A DNA stretch of 33,408 nucleotides, taken from Candidatus Pacearchaeota archaeon (lineage in GTDB: Archaea; Nanobdellota; Nanobdellia; Pacearchaeales; GW2011-AR1). Below, piece by piece: positions 13,737-22,447 of this stretch; within the stretch, counting starts at the first letter, position 1, and the number at the start of each line of letters is the position of its first letter. Position numbers and translations under genes: made by a program. The notes below the pieces were generated by a model. It did not search any database and was not told where the DNA came from. It was given only the letters and a program-made list of their open reading frames with translations. Where the stretch lies: the NCBI GenBank assembly GCA_018303885.1, contig JAGVXG010000010.1:1-33408 (forward strand). Direction: 5' to 3'.

Positions 13737-16454
13737 ATGCAGGAAAAAAGAGGTATTGTTGCTGAATTTGACACAAAAACAGGCTTCATAAAATGGTTTT
13801 CTGAATTAAATAAAAATTCCGGAAGCGTTGCCGGTGGAAAGGGCGCAAATCTTGCTGAAATTTATAATTTAAAAGTTCCTGTTCCTCCTGGCTTCGTGGT
13901 TACGGCGCAGGCATATGACTATTTCATAAAAAACGCAGGACTCAACGAAAAAATAAAAAACCTTCTCGAAAAGATAAACTACGAAGACACTAAACAATTA
14001 GATAATGTAACCGAAGAAATTCGTGAGAGCATAGAATCATCAGCGTTTCCAGAAACTATGAAAGAAGAGATTCTTGAGGCATATGAAACTTTAAGTGCAG
14101 AAAATTCAAGTTCAAGAAGCAAACAAGCTGATGAATTAATAGAAAAATCCGCAGAACAGCCGTTCGTCGCTGTCAGAAGCAGCGCAACAACTGAGGATTT
14201 GGCAGAAGCCAGTTTTGCGGGGCAGCAAGAAACTTTCCTGAATGTACAGGGCCCTGAGGAACTTTTAAAAAACATAAAAAAATGCTTTGCATCGTTATTC
14301 ACGCCAAGAGCCACATACTACAGAAACAAAAAAGGATTTCAGCATGAGCAGGCAAGCCTTGCAGTCGTAGTCCAAAAAATGATTGATTCTGATAAATCTG
14401 GTGTGATTTTTTCAAAAGACCCTTCTACTAAACGCGATGTTGTCATAATAGAAGCTGTCTGGGGATTGGGTGAGGGAATTGTTTCAGGGCAGATAACTCC
14501 TGATAGGTATGTGATTTCTCAAAATAAATCAAATGGCTTTGAAGTTCAGGAAAAAGTCATAGCAAAGAAAAAAATTGCAATTATATGTGGCTCAAAAGGA
14601 GGAAAGGAAACCATAAAACTTAAACCAGAGAAATCAGAACAACAAGTTTTGAAAGACCATGAAATAAGAACATTAACTGATATCGCACTCAAACTCGAAG
14701 CCCACTACAAAAAACCCCAGGACATTGAATTTGCAATTCAGTCAGAAAGCGTTTACATAGTCCAAACAAGACCAATCACGACTATGGAAAAAAGAACAGA
14801 TGCTGGCTCTGAAAAAGAACTGAAAGGCGAGGTCGTGCTGACAGGACTTGCAGCTTCTCCAGGGATAGGTTTTGGCAAAGTAAAAATCGTCGAATCTCTA
14901 GATGATTTATCAAAAATAAACATAGGGGACGTACTCGTTACTAAAATGACAAATCCAGACATGGTTGTTACAATGCAAAAATCAGCTGCAATAGTTACTG
15001 ACGAAGGCGGATTAACAGCGCATGCCGCCATTGTTTCTCGAGAAATGGGGATACCTGCTGTTGTTGGCACTGAAGAAGCAACTATAAAACTAAAAGAAGG
15101 AGAAATAATAACTGTCGATGGCTTCACTGGAAAGATCTACAAAGGAAAAGTTTCCGAAGTTGTCCAAAAAGAAATCAAACCAGTAACTGCAAAAACAAAG
15201 ACAGAAATAAAAGTCATGATTGATCTTCCCAGCTTTGCGTCAAGGGCCTCGAAAACAGAACTGAAAGGAGTTGGCTTAGCCAGAATTGAGGGAATTATCG
15301 CTGAATCTGGAAAACATCCAAGCTACTTTGTAGAAAAAAACAAAGTTAAAGATTATGAAGAAATGATTTTCCATGGCTTGCACGAAATAGCAAAATACTT
15401 CGATGAAATTTGGGTAAGAACATCTGACATACGTAGCGATGAATTTCAAAACTTACAAGGCGCGCAAAAAAAAATAGAAGCAAACCCAATGTTGGGAATG
15501 CACGGTATTCGTTTTTCCTTAAAAAATCCGGAAATTCTCCTAGCAGAACTAAGAGCAATGAAGCGGGTTTCCAAACAAGGCAAGAAAATTGGAATCATGG
15601 CCCCTCAGGTAATTTCACTAGAGGAGGTTAGGGCTTTAAAAAAATTCTTGGGAGATATTGATTTCCTAAACGCAAAAGTTGGGGTTATGATAGAAACTCC
15701 TGCTGCTGTTCAATTGATAGAAGACTTTTGCGATGAAAATATAGACTTTATTTCTTTCGGCACAAACGATCTTACACAATACACTCTTGCTATCGACAGA
15801 GGAAACGAACTTGTCCAAGATCTTTATGATGAGATGCATCCTTCTATTCTAAGACAAATTGCTTATGTAATCAAGGTATGCAAAAAGAGGGGTGTTGAAA
15901 CAAGCATCTGTGGTCAGGCAGGAAGCAAAAAGGAAATGGTCAAGTTCCTCGTAGAACAAGGGATTTCAAGTATAAGCGTAAATGCAGATGCTGCATCTGA
16001 AATCGCAGAGTACGTGTCAGAACTTGAGCAGAGTCCAGAAAAAAAGACAAAAACATTTACACCTTTCAAAGAAACCGCAGAAGAAAATGTAAAAATACAT
16101 AAAAATAATTTCAAAAATAAAAACGAAAACCGTGAAGAAGCGCAAAGACCAGTAAAGGCGCATGAAGACATTGTTCAAATGGCTGCGGTCGCAAGCTTAT
16201 TCGAATCATATGAACTACCCGTAATAAATGGTGCTGAATTTTTAAGAGAAATCCAAGAAGGTATTGAAGAAAGTCTAGAAAAAGCTGAAGTAGAACAAGA
16301 GTTCATTTACAGCATTGCAAATCAAATCTCAAAGCCAGAACAAGAACAAAATCAAACACGAAATCAATCTAAAGTAAATCAATCTGATACAGGTCAAAGT
16401 AAGGTTAAAGAAGTAGAAGCTTCCAATGAAGATGAGATTCTTGACATTTTCTAA
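13737..16454 (+). CDS. ppsA: Phosphoenolpyruvate synthase with C-terminal extension
   Basis: Converts pyruvate, ATP and water to PEP, AMP and phosphate; the gluconeogenic entry step in many archaea. The N-terminal ATP-binding domain (about 25-350) has GGKGANLAE, VAVRSSATTED and DIEFAI. The swivelling phosphohistidine domain (about 370-470) has catalytic His429 in GGLTAHAAIVSREMGIPAVVG. The PEP-binding TIM barrel (about 490-765) has MIETPAAV, SFGTNDLTQ and Cys725 in CGQAGS. The usual family length is about 750-800; this protein continues for about 135 residues beyond the barrel. That tail is Lys/Glu/Gln-rich, with a predicted helical stretch (AAVASLFESYELPVINGAEF) and an acidic end (DEILDIF). 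The start ATG follows an AT-rich leader. It heads a same-strand series with the next three genes. Confidence 0.95.
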   Translation: MQEKRGIVAEFDTKTGFIKWFSELNKNSGSVAGGKGANLAEIYNLKVPVPPGFVVTAQAYDYFIKNAGLNEKIKNLLEKINYEDTKQLDNVTEEIRESIESSAFPETMKEEILEAYETLSAENSSSRSKQADELIEKSAEQPFVAVRSSATTEDLAEASFAGQQETFLNVQGPEELLKNIKKCFASLFTPRATYYRNKKGFQHEQASLAVVVQKMIDSDKSGVIFSKDPSTKRDVVIIEAVWGLGEGIVSGQITPDRYVISQNKSNGFEVQEKVIAKKKIAIICGSKGGKETIKLKPEKSEQQVLKDHEIRTLTDIALKLEAHYKKPQDIEFAIQSESVYIVQTRPITTMEKRTDAGSEKELKGEVVLTGLAASPGIGFGKVKIVESLDDLSKINIGDVLVTKMTNPDMVVTMQKSAAIVTDEGGLTAHAAIVSREMGIPAVVGTEEATIKLKEGEIITVDGFTGKIYKGKVSEVVQKEIKPVTAKTKTEIKVMIDLPSFASRASKTELKGVGLARIEGIIAESGKHPSYFVEKNKVKDYEEMIFHGLHEIAKYFDEIWVRTSDIRSDEFQNLQGAQKKIEANPMLGMHGIRFSLKNPEILLAELRAMKRVSKQGKKIGIMAPQVISLEEVRALKKFLGDIDFLNAKVGVMIETPAAVQLIEDFCDENIDFISFGTNDLTQYTLAIDRGNELVQDLYDEMHPSILRQIAYVIKVCKKRGVETSICGQAGSKKEMVKFLVEQGISSISVNADAASEIAEYVSELEQSPEKKTKTFTPFKETAEENVKIHKNNFKNKNENREEAQRPVKAHEDIVQMAAVASLFESYELPVINGAEFLREIQEGIEESLEKAEVEQEFIYSIANQISKPEQEQNQTRNQSKVNQSDTGQSKVKEVEASNEDEILDIF

Positions 16455-16457
16455 ATA

Positions 16458-16467
16458 TTTATAAATA
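16458..16467 (+). promoter_or_regulatory. TATA box for the coiled-coil gene
   Basis: TTTATAAATA is centred 24 bases before the ATG at 16487. It starts right after the ppsA stop and indicates an independent, essentially leaderless promoter. Confidence 0.6.
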
Positions 16468-16486
16468 AAATTTCCTTGTATAAAAC

Positions 16487-17041
16487 ATGAAAAGAGGTTC
16501 TAAAAGCTGGAAAACTGTTTCTAGAAAAAGCAATACTAAAACTGGCGGAAAAGTCACAAAAATAATTCATGAATCCACGAAAGAAATAAAAATAGAACGC
16601 GCCCTTGTGGAAAACTTCATCGCCCTCCAAAAAGTAATGGTAAATCTCTCGGGGAAATTCGACAATCTCTCTGGCCAAATATCAAAGCTTCTTGAATTGT
16701 TTGAAATTTCTGCAAAGTCTCTGGCAAAAAGAGATTTTGAGGATCTTGGTAAAGAAAACATCGCCACAAAGCGCATTATGGAAAAGCTCGACAGCCTTAC
16801 TCAACAAGCTGGTTTAATAGGACGCGGCTTGGCGCTAATTCATGAAACAGGTTCTGAAAGAAGTATGCCATCAATGGCGGTAAATGTCCCATCAAAGCCA
16901 GCAACACAATTTTCCCAGCAACAGATGCAAACACAATCGAATAAACCTAGGCCAATGCCGCCAACACAATCAACACAGCAACCACCAGCAGAGGAATACC
17001 GAAAGTCGCCATTCTCAAGGGTTTCTGAAACTAACGAATAA
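16487..17041 (+). CDS. Predicted coiled-coil protein, 184 aa
   Basis: The N-terminus is basic (MKRGSKSWKTVSRKS). A long amphipathic helical region (about 40-115, FIALQKVMVNLSGKFDNLSGQISKLLELFEIS) has regular heptad-like hydrophobics. A disordered Pro/Gln/Ser tail (RPMPPTQSTQQPPAEEY) follows. There is no membrane segment. The family is not recognised; the layout suggests an oligomerising scaffold. It is 25 bases upstream of the secretion-ATPase N-domain-like gene, so the two are probably co-transcribed and may act together. Confidence 0.7.
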   Translation: MKRGSKSWKTVSRKSNTKTGGKVTKIIHESTKEIKIERALVENFIALQKVMVNLSGKFDNLSGQISKLLELFEISAKSLAKRDFEDLGKENIATKRIMEKLDSLTQQAGLIGRGLALIHETGSERSMPSMAVNVPSKPATQFSQQQMQTQSNKPRPMPPTQSTQQPPAEEYRKSPFSRVSETNE

Positions 17042-17066
17042 ACACTTTAAGCTTTAAAACACTAAA

Positions 17067-17810
17067 ATGCCGGAACAAACTTCTAAAACACGTCAAGATT
17101 TTGGAAAATATATTTTATTAGTTTTCACAAAAGAGCTTATAAGAAATACCGCATCATATCAAAAACTAGTAATAAAAGAACAGTCTAAGAAATTCTCTGC
17201 TGAAAAAAAAGAAGCAGAAAAAACCGTCGAAACAGAAATAAAAGAAAATGAAAACGCAGTTAAGCAACAAAAAAAACAAGTTCAGACAATAGTTAAAGAA
17301 AAAATAAAACGGGATTCTCAACATCTGCTTCAGTTGAAAAAAAGAACTTTTGAAATTCCTCAATCAAAAGAAGTCAATCCTTTCAGGGCTTTTTTCGCGC
17401 AAAGAGCTCCGCAAAAAAGAGCTATTCCTCCAATGCCGCAAATACCCGAGCTTATACTCCCGCCAACTGTTCAATACTTAAGGCCTGTTCCAATTCCAAT
17501 AGAGGTCAACCTAAAAAAGCTTACTCCACTTGTAAGAGATCCTCTTGTTAGAATTATAGAATGCAATGGCCCTAATGAAAATGTAGTCGTGATTGGTACA
17601 ATGGGAAGAAAAAAGACAGGAACAGTTCTCAATAAAGAAGAAATAGACGAAATCATAAAAACTTTTTCTGAAGCCACAAAAATCCCGATTAACGAAGGAA
17701 TTTTCAAAGTGGTTTTTGGGAAGCTAATCCTATCTGCAATTGTCTCTGATGTAATCGGTTCAAAGTTCATAATAAAGAAAATGCCCGGGCCGCCTGTTTT
17801 TCATAGATAA
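17067..17810 (+). CDS. Coiled-coil protein with secretion-ATPase N-domain-like C-terminus
   Basis: 247 residues. Residues 1-105 are a charged helix (KKEAEKTVETEIKENENAVKQQKK), probably coiled coil. A proline-rich linker follows (about 108-155). The last 90 residues run LVRDPLVRIIECNGPNENVVV, KEEIDEIIKTFSEATKIPINEGIFKV and LSAIVSDVIGSKFIIKKMP. This order resembles the N-terminal domain of archaeal/bacterial type II/IV secretion ATPases (TadA/CpaF/FlaI-like), where a VxxIExNGP strand and a GSRFxIRK strand precede the ATPase core. No Walker A motif is present, so it has no ATPase core. A partner or adaptor role for a pilus or secretion ATPase is an inference from by-eye similarity. Confidence 0.6.
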   Translation: MPEQTSKTRQDFGKYILLVFTKELIRNTASYQKLVIKEQSKKFSAEKKEAEKTVETEIKENENAVKQQKKQVQTIVKEKIKRDSQHLLQLKKRTFEIPQSKEVNPFRAFFAQRAPQKRAIPPMPQIPELILPPTVQYLRPVPIPIEVNLKKLTPLVRDPLVRIIECNGPNENVVVIGTMGRKKTGTVLNKEEIDEIIKTFSEATKIPINEGIFKVVFGKLILSAIVSDVIGSKFIIKKMPGPPVFHR

Positions 17811-17903
17811 ATTTAATAATATGAGCAAACCATTTTAATAATTGGCTTGGAAGTAGAACTAGGCCTTATTGGCAGAGGAAGAAGTATAATTCAACATAAA
17901 AAT

Positions 17904-17913
17904 CTTTATATAC
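17904..17913 (+). promoter_or_regulatory. TATA box fixing the start of the next gene
   Basis: CTTTATATAC is centred 26 bases before ATG 17934 and lies inside the longer ORF-track frame, which argues against the TTG start at 17847. Confidence 0.6.
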
Positions 17914-17933
17914 TTCCTTCAAAAATATTTTTT

Positions 17934-18386
17934 ATGCCAAACTTGATGCAAATTTTGGAAAGCTTGGATATTCGGAATAGAAACAATCGAGATTCCGACT
18001 TAAAAAGAATTGTTGGACAAGCTGTAAGAATGGCTTTGGAGGAAGTGCCAATTGTGACAAGTCTTCAAATTTCTAAAATTTTAAAAGAATATAGTCAAAA
18101 AGGTATAATAAAGCAGATTCTCGCTAAACGCGTAGCAGAGTTTTCATCAACGGAAAATCCTTCAATATGTGTTGAAGGAGTTCATTCTACACTACTAAGA
18201 GATGCCGTAAAGAATGTTTTAGGGGAAATTGTTGGATTTGAGGTTATAATTCACTACCGCATAACAGCAGGCAATGGTGGAACAATTTACTATAAAAACG
18301 ATTCTGACTTAGAAGAATATATTAGAACTCATCTAACTTGTAGGCCTAAAGGAGCACTTCATTACGATTTTAAATTAGAAGACTAA
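17934..18386 (+). CDS. Uncharacterised 150-aa protein
   Basis: The ORF track starts at a TTG (17847). The ATG at 17934 has a well-placed TATA box and gives a sensible soluble protein: MPNLMQILESLDIRNRNN, then helices (SDLKRIVGQAVRMALEE, SLQISKILKEYSQKGIIKQIL). A strand-rich C-terminal part follows (GFEVIIHYRITAGNGGTIYYK) and the end is YDFKLED. No membrane segment or known motif is recognised. It ends seven bases before the stop of the convergent surface protein gene. Confidence 0.6.
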   Translation: MPNLMQILESLDIRNRNNRDSDLKRIVGQAVRMALEEVPIVTSLQISKILKEYSQKGIIKQILAKRVAEFSSTENPSICVEGVHSTLLRDAVKNVLGEIVGFEVIIHYRITAGNGGTIYYKNDSDLEEYIRTHLTCRPKGALHYDFKLED

Positions 18387-18393
18387 ACAAAAA

Positions 18394-19848
18394 TTAAGGA
18401 ACAGAAACATTTCCCAAAAATTCTTCAAGGTTTTTTTCTGGTTCCTCTTCCTGTGAAAGAGCTCTTGCAATGTCTTTAAGCCATTTTACCTTATCATGTT
18501 CCATGAACAAGCCGAGAGTTTCATTGCCCAAGCTGGCGTCATAAGAATGTTCAACCCAATAATTTCCAAGCTCATGCCTTATTGTTATAAAACCATTCTT
18601 TAACATGGCTTCTTTAGCTTCGACAGAAAAATTGCCGAATTCATTAGTTAAAACAGATCTTTCTTCCGGCGTAAGTTCTAATATTTCTAATGGCGGTATA
18701 AAAGTAACATTAGTTTCTGATTCTTCGGTTTGATTTGTTATACTAGATTTTTCTGTTTCAGGGATTATTTTTTCAGCAACGATTTCGCCTTCTTCTTGTG
18801 CAGTAGTTGTTAAAAACATTAGCTCTTGTCCTTGATCAACAATGCTAACTTTAAGATCTCCTTCTTCGAAAACAAGGTTTAATTTTGATAAGTCAATTGT
18901 TAATTCTTTTTTATCTGTTCCAAGGTAATCGCTTCCAAAGCCAGAATCGTCCTCAGAGTAACTTGTAGTTACAATTGCTTCGCCGCCTTCAATTTTTAAT
19001 TCGACGTCGTTGTCGTTTAATTGTTTTGAACCTGTTTTAACACTTCTTGGTTTAATTTCTGCTCTCTGTCCTTCTGATAATGTGTATTTGTACTCCTCGT
19101 CGGCTGAGACCTCACCTTGGACTTCATTTTCAAATTCAGCAACAGCATTTCCCGTCGCTGTAAACCCAAAGCTTCCAAAAATTCTTGCAATTGCGTTTCC
19201 TGTTATCGGTGCTGGAGTGTTTTCTATAGGTTCTGTGCTGGTTTCAGTGCTAGTTTCTTCTTGTGTTGTTTTTTGAGTTTGCTCTTGCTGTTCAGGGGTT
19301 TCTTGTGTTGATTCTTGTAGCTGTCCTGATGATTCCTCTGGCAAATTTTGTTCAGAAAGCACGCTTAATGTAAAATAAACATTAGGGTATGTCTTTTTTT
19401 TGCCTGGAATGCCATATCCCTCTCCAGAACCTGAAACCTGAGTTCCAGCCACATAAAAATTCCCTGAAGTTTTTTCATCAGGAATCAAATCCATTAAGTC
19501 ATACTGAAAGGTTTTTCCATTGTTTTCTAAAACAAGTTTAGACGACGCAGGAATCAGCTCGCCTTCTTGCAAAGACAATCTAAGTTTTCCTTCAAGAGGC
19601 TGATTTTTCTGGTAATTTGCATTCAAATCAAGAATAGCATTTCCAGTAATACCCTTATCTGAAAATCCTAAAAAATAAATAAAAATCGCTAATAACAAAA
19701 CACCAAAGGCTAAAAGAAAAAACTTCTTGTAGTCAATTTTTCTTGAGCCATGATATTCAGAAACGACTTTTCCGTCAATTCTCTTGCTGTGATAAATGTA
19801 AGGTCCATAAGTCTTCCCGTCTTTTTTTATGAATTTTTCATAAGCCAT
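18394..19848 (-). CDS. Membrane-anchored surface protein, 484 aa
   Basis: The N-terminus (MAYEKFIKKDGKTYGPYIYHSKRIDGKV) is cytoplasmic and precedes one membrane helix (about 43-62, FFLLAFGVLLLAIFIYFLGF). The rest is external. It includes a beta-rich region, a Gln/Glu/Thr-rich low-complexity stretch (about 175-215), and later domains with many acidic residues. The end is a helical region with EHSYDASLGNETLGLFMEHDKVKW. GITGNA and PITGNAIA motifs recur, a feature I have seen in Pacearchaeota/Woesearchaeota surface proteins. The family function is unknown. It lies six bases after the stop of the upstream pilin-like gene, so it is probably translated from the same transcript. Confidence 0.75.
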   Translation of the reverse strand: MAYEKFIKKDGKTYGPYIYHSKRIDGKVVSEYHGSRKIDYKKFFLLAFGVLLLAIFIYFLGFSDKGITGNAILDLNANYQKNQPLEGKLRLSLQEGELIPASSKLVLENNGKTFQYDLMDLIPDEKTSGNFYVAGTQVSGSGEGYGIPGKKKTYPNVYFTLSVLSEQNLPEESSGQLQESTQETPEQQEQTQKTTQEETSTETSTEPIENTPAPITGNAIARIFGSFGFTATGNAVAEFENEVQGEVSADEEYKYTLSEGQRAEIKPRSVKTGSKQLNDNDVELKIEGGEAIVTTSYSEDDSGFGSDYLGTDKKELTIDLSKLNLVFEEGDLKVSIVDQGQELMFLTTTAQEEGEIVAEKIIPETEKSSITNQTEESETNVTFIPPLEILELTPEERSVLTNEFGNFSVEAKEAMLKNGFITIRHELGNYWVEHSYDASLGNETLGLFMEHDKVKWLKDIARALSQEEEPEKNLEEFLGNVSVP

Positions 19849-19854
19849 TTTTAA

Positions 19855-20850
19855 TTAATCCCCGCAAGTAGAAGACGCCCATATTTCATATGTGTCTCCT
19901 GAAACAATAGATGATGGCAACTCAAGTCTTATATAACTTTTATTGTATGCTGGATCAGATAGGTATTCTGCATAAGAAATTTGTAAGCAACGTGCCTCTC
20001 CGCCGGTACCGCTAAAGTTTGCATATTTTCCTATGAAGGTCACGACTTGACTCGAATCTTTAGGAAGATCGTCGCTGTCAAAATATTTAGCTGCGCCAAA
20101 AGGCCATATTGATTCTATTAATCCAGAACTTAAACTCGGCTCAGAAACACACCCTCCAGAACCATCTCCTGTAAATCCTGTTGGACATGTACAGCTTGCA
20201 AGGCACTTCAAACCGCCGTCGCATTCAACCCCTACATCTTCTGCACCAGGTGTCCATGTTCCATTACAGGAAACTGGAATTGCAGAGCAATCCTGAGAAC
20301 AGCTTTGTGTTGTTTCTCCTGATTCGCAAACTCCATTTCCACAAACAGCCCCTGTTCCGCCGCCAGGCCCGCCGCCCATAACACCGGATGAAGAACTTAT
20401 TTCTGCCGTGTCTGTAATTCCTAAAATAACATCTGTTCCAGAATTTAAATAAACAGGTGATACTGAGACAAGCTCAACATTATCTATTCCTCCGACTTCA
20501 GAAGAATTAAATGTAAATGTTTTTTCTTCGAGTTCTTTTAAAGCAATGTTTCTTTTCACGCTTGAACTAGAAGTTCCGTTATGAAATATAAAATAAACAC
20601 CAGACAAGCTCCCTGCTCCTGCGCTTCTTCTCACAGCAACTTTAACTTCACTGCCATCGATATAAGCATTGCTAATGCCTAGATTCAAAGAAAACTTATC
20701 AAATGAAATTTCGGTTGCGGCATTTCCTATCAGGTTTTTCACAACAACCCAAATAATTCCGATAGCCACCAAAGACAAAAGAATAATTAGTAAAGTTGTA
20801 ACAACAGTAGAAAGTCCCTTAGTTCCTATTTTATCTCCTCTTTCACCCAT
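19855..20850 (-). CDS. Type IV pilin-like secreted protein, Cys-rich
   Basis: 331 residues from ATG 20850. I chose it over the track's 20889 because AATTTTATAAATA lies about 27 bases upstream. The N-terminus MGERGDKIGTKGLSTVVTTLL is a short basic leader followed by a hydrophobic helix, as in archaeal class III (type IV pilin) signal peptides cleaved by a PibD/EppA-type prepilin peptidase. The mature part has beta-sandwich-like sequence to about residue 150 and a Gly-rich linker (GVMGGGPGGGTG). A Cys-rich segment (CGNGVCESGETTQSCSQDC, LKCLASCTCPTGFTGDG) resembles EGF-like or DUF4215-type repeats. The last domain has two Cys and may be disulfide-bonded. It is likely a surface filament or anchored sensor. 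Followed after six bases by the next surface protein gene. Confidence 0.78.
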   Translation of the reverse strand: MGERGDKIGTKGLSTVVTTLLIILLSLVAIGIIWVVVKNLIGNAATEISFDKFSLNLGISNAYIDGSEVKVAVRRSAGAGSLSGVYFIFHNGTSSSSVKRNIALKELEEKTFTFNSSEVGGIDNVELVSVSPVYLNSGTDVILGITDTAEISSSSGVMGGGPGGGTGAVCGNGVCESGETTQSCSQDCSAIPVSCNGTWTPGAEDVGVECDGGLKCLASCTCPTGFTGDGSGGCVSEPSLSSGLIESIWPFGAAKYFDSDDLPKDSSQVVTFIGKYANFSGTGGEARCLQISYAEYLSDPAYNKSYIRLELPSSIVSGDTYEIWASSTCGD

Positions 20851-20870
20851 AGAAAAAAATAAGTCTATGT

Positions 20871-20883
20871 TATTTATAAAATT
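20871..20883 (-). promoter_or_regulatory. TATA box for the pilin-like operon
   Basis: On the minus strand AATTTTATAAATA is centred about 27 bases before ATG 20850. The 20890-21078 gap otherwise holds only AT-rich sequence. Confidence 0.55.
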
Positions 20884-21078
20884 ACGCATCGTAGTTTTAT
20901 GGTTTTTTAATATAATATTTAGTTTAATGATTGTTAAATAAAATTTAAGGCAATGTTCTTTTGAAGTAAATACTGTCGGAATTGATATAACTGCTGTGAA
21001 ATGGCCGAATAAATTATAAGAAAATTTTAAATTAAACTGCTAAACAATCTAGATTAATCTAATTAAATCCTTAAAAAA

Positions 21079-21354
21079 TCAGACAACCGGCTGTTCAACT
21101 TGCGTAGGCGGGGTATATGGAACTAAAATAAGCGTCTGATTACCTAAAGGCAACTGAACAAATCCGTTTTGTTGCAGTTGTGAAAGAATATCTGCAACAC
21201 AAAATTGAACCCCTTGTATTTGTCCTTGGGTTGTATATCCTGTAATATACCCTGAAACTTTTGGTTTTAGAACAAAAGCATATAAAAGTATGCCTGCAAG
21301 AATCACTACGATCAAAACCAAGAAAACAATCACCACTTTTGTTCTATTCGCCAT
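21079..21354 (-). CDS. Small single-pass membrane protein, 91 aa
   Basis: N-terminal membrane helix (about 6-30, VVIVFLVLIVVILAGILLYAFVL), then an external part with VSGYITGYTTQGQIQGVQFCVADILSQLQQNG and a hydrophobic end (LPLGNQTLILVPYTPP). The KPKVSGYxxxxQxxG arrangement recurs in small DPANN membrane proteins as I recall them, with no assigned function. It stands alone, with a TATA-like GTTTATAAAC (21378-21387) about 29 bases upstream of the ATG. The gaps on both sides (20890-21078 and 21355-21563) show nothing else recognisable. Confidence 0.7.
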   Translation of the reverse strand: MANRTKVVIVFLVLIVVILAGILLYAFVLKPKVSGYITGYTTQGQIQGVQFCVADILSQLQQNGFVQLPLGNQTLILVPYTPPTQVEQPVV

Positions 21355-21563
21355 AATGAAAGATTGAGCTTTGTTTTGTTTATAAACTTTTTGTCAGTCT
21401 AGTATAATTCATTGGTTATGTGTAATATAATAATTGCTTTAAAACTAAGAGGCTACCAAAACTACTAATTTTTATCTTTAAAAATACAGTTATTAATTTT
21501 AAACTTTCAACATTATTTCTAGGTTAGAATTTTATATTTCCAGTCAATTTAACAAATGCAAAA

Positions 21564-22322
21564 TTAATCACTAGTCGTAATTTCAACCATTGTTATTACG
21601 TCTTTCCAAACAACATCGCCTTCTGCCTTGGCGTATACAGAAATAACATCTCCTGCGTTAAATTGAACAGTATTTTTCGACTGAACATCGTAGTCTTTCT
21701 TTATTCCAGAAACGCCTGCATCAAGCGTATTTCCAAAGCTTATTTGTTCTCCATTCTTGTAGACGATAATTTCAATGTTTCCTAAACCTTCTGAAACTTC
21801 TAGATTTGTTGAAACTGCTGTGATTGAACCATCACGAGGCATCACATATCCTTTTTCAAGACTCGTTGCCACGCCTGTTGCTGTTTCCAAGAATCCTGAA
21901 CTCATTTCTCCACTGTGTCCAAATGCCAAAAAGTTTCTCTTGTCCTGTGCAATAATCAAGTCTCCTTGGCTCTTAAGTTGTTCAACAGAATAAGCCACAA
22001 CATAAATCTTCTCTGGCTGTTGTTTTTCATTGTTGTAATCAACTTCGTAAACTCCAAGATTATGGTCTCCAACGTTTTCTATGTTGACTTCTTTTGGCAA
22101 CGCGTCAAAGTCAACGCTTTCAATTTTGTTTATATCTTGAGCATCAATGCCTCTTTTAGAAACAAAATCCTGAATAAAACCAGAAACTTCGGGCTCAACA
22201 TCAGTGCCAACTGCATTATCGACTGCAGCAGAAACTTCAGGGCTTACAGATATCTCCTCTGCTGCTGCAAAAATCCCAAATAATAAGATTGCAAAAACTA
22301 GAACAAAAAATATCTTTTTCAT
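21564..22322 (-). CDS. Secreted protein, 252 aa
   Basis: Clear Sec-type signal peptide (MKKIFFVLVFAILLFGIFAAAEE), with likely cleavage around residue 20-22. An acidic helical region follows (SPEVSAAVDNAVGTDVEPEVS), then a beta-rich section. The C-terminal domain (about 155-252, GYVMPRDGSITAVSTNLEVSE, VQFNAGDVISVYAKAEG) looks like a jelly-roll of the sort found in surface-exposed or phage-derived proteins. No catalytic motif was seen. It is the first gene of the minus-strand surface-protein block and has its own AT-rich upstream region. Confidence 0.72.
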   Translation of the reverse strand: MKKIFFVLVFAILLFGIFAAAEEISVSPEVSAAVDNAVGTDVEPEVSGFIQDFVSKRGIDAQDINKIESVDFDALPKEVNIENVGDHNLGVYEVDYNNEKQQPEKIYVVAYSVEQLKSQGDLIIAQDKRNFLAFGHSGEMSSGFLETATGVATSLEKGYVMPRDGSITAVSTNLEVSEGLGNIEIIVYKNGEQISFGNTLDAGVSGIKKDYDVQSKNTVQFNAGDVISVYAKAEGDVVWKDVITMVEITTSD

Positions 22323-22447
22323 TTGGATTTTTCCTGAATACGAATGAATGAAAATCTTTGATTTGCTTTCATAAGCCTCTTTTATTTAAACAATATGATA
22401 AATTAGAGAGTATTGTATTTAAATATTTCTTATAGTGTTTCTTTAAG

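Noticed and set aside
17847-17933. TTG start of the 17934 gene
   Set aside because: A TATA box lies inside this segment at the right distance for ATG 17934.
20851-20889. Upstream start of the pilin-like protein
   Set aside because: The TATA box at 20871-20883 lies within the extension, and ATG 20850 gives a good class III leader.
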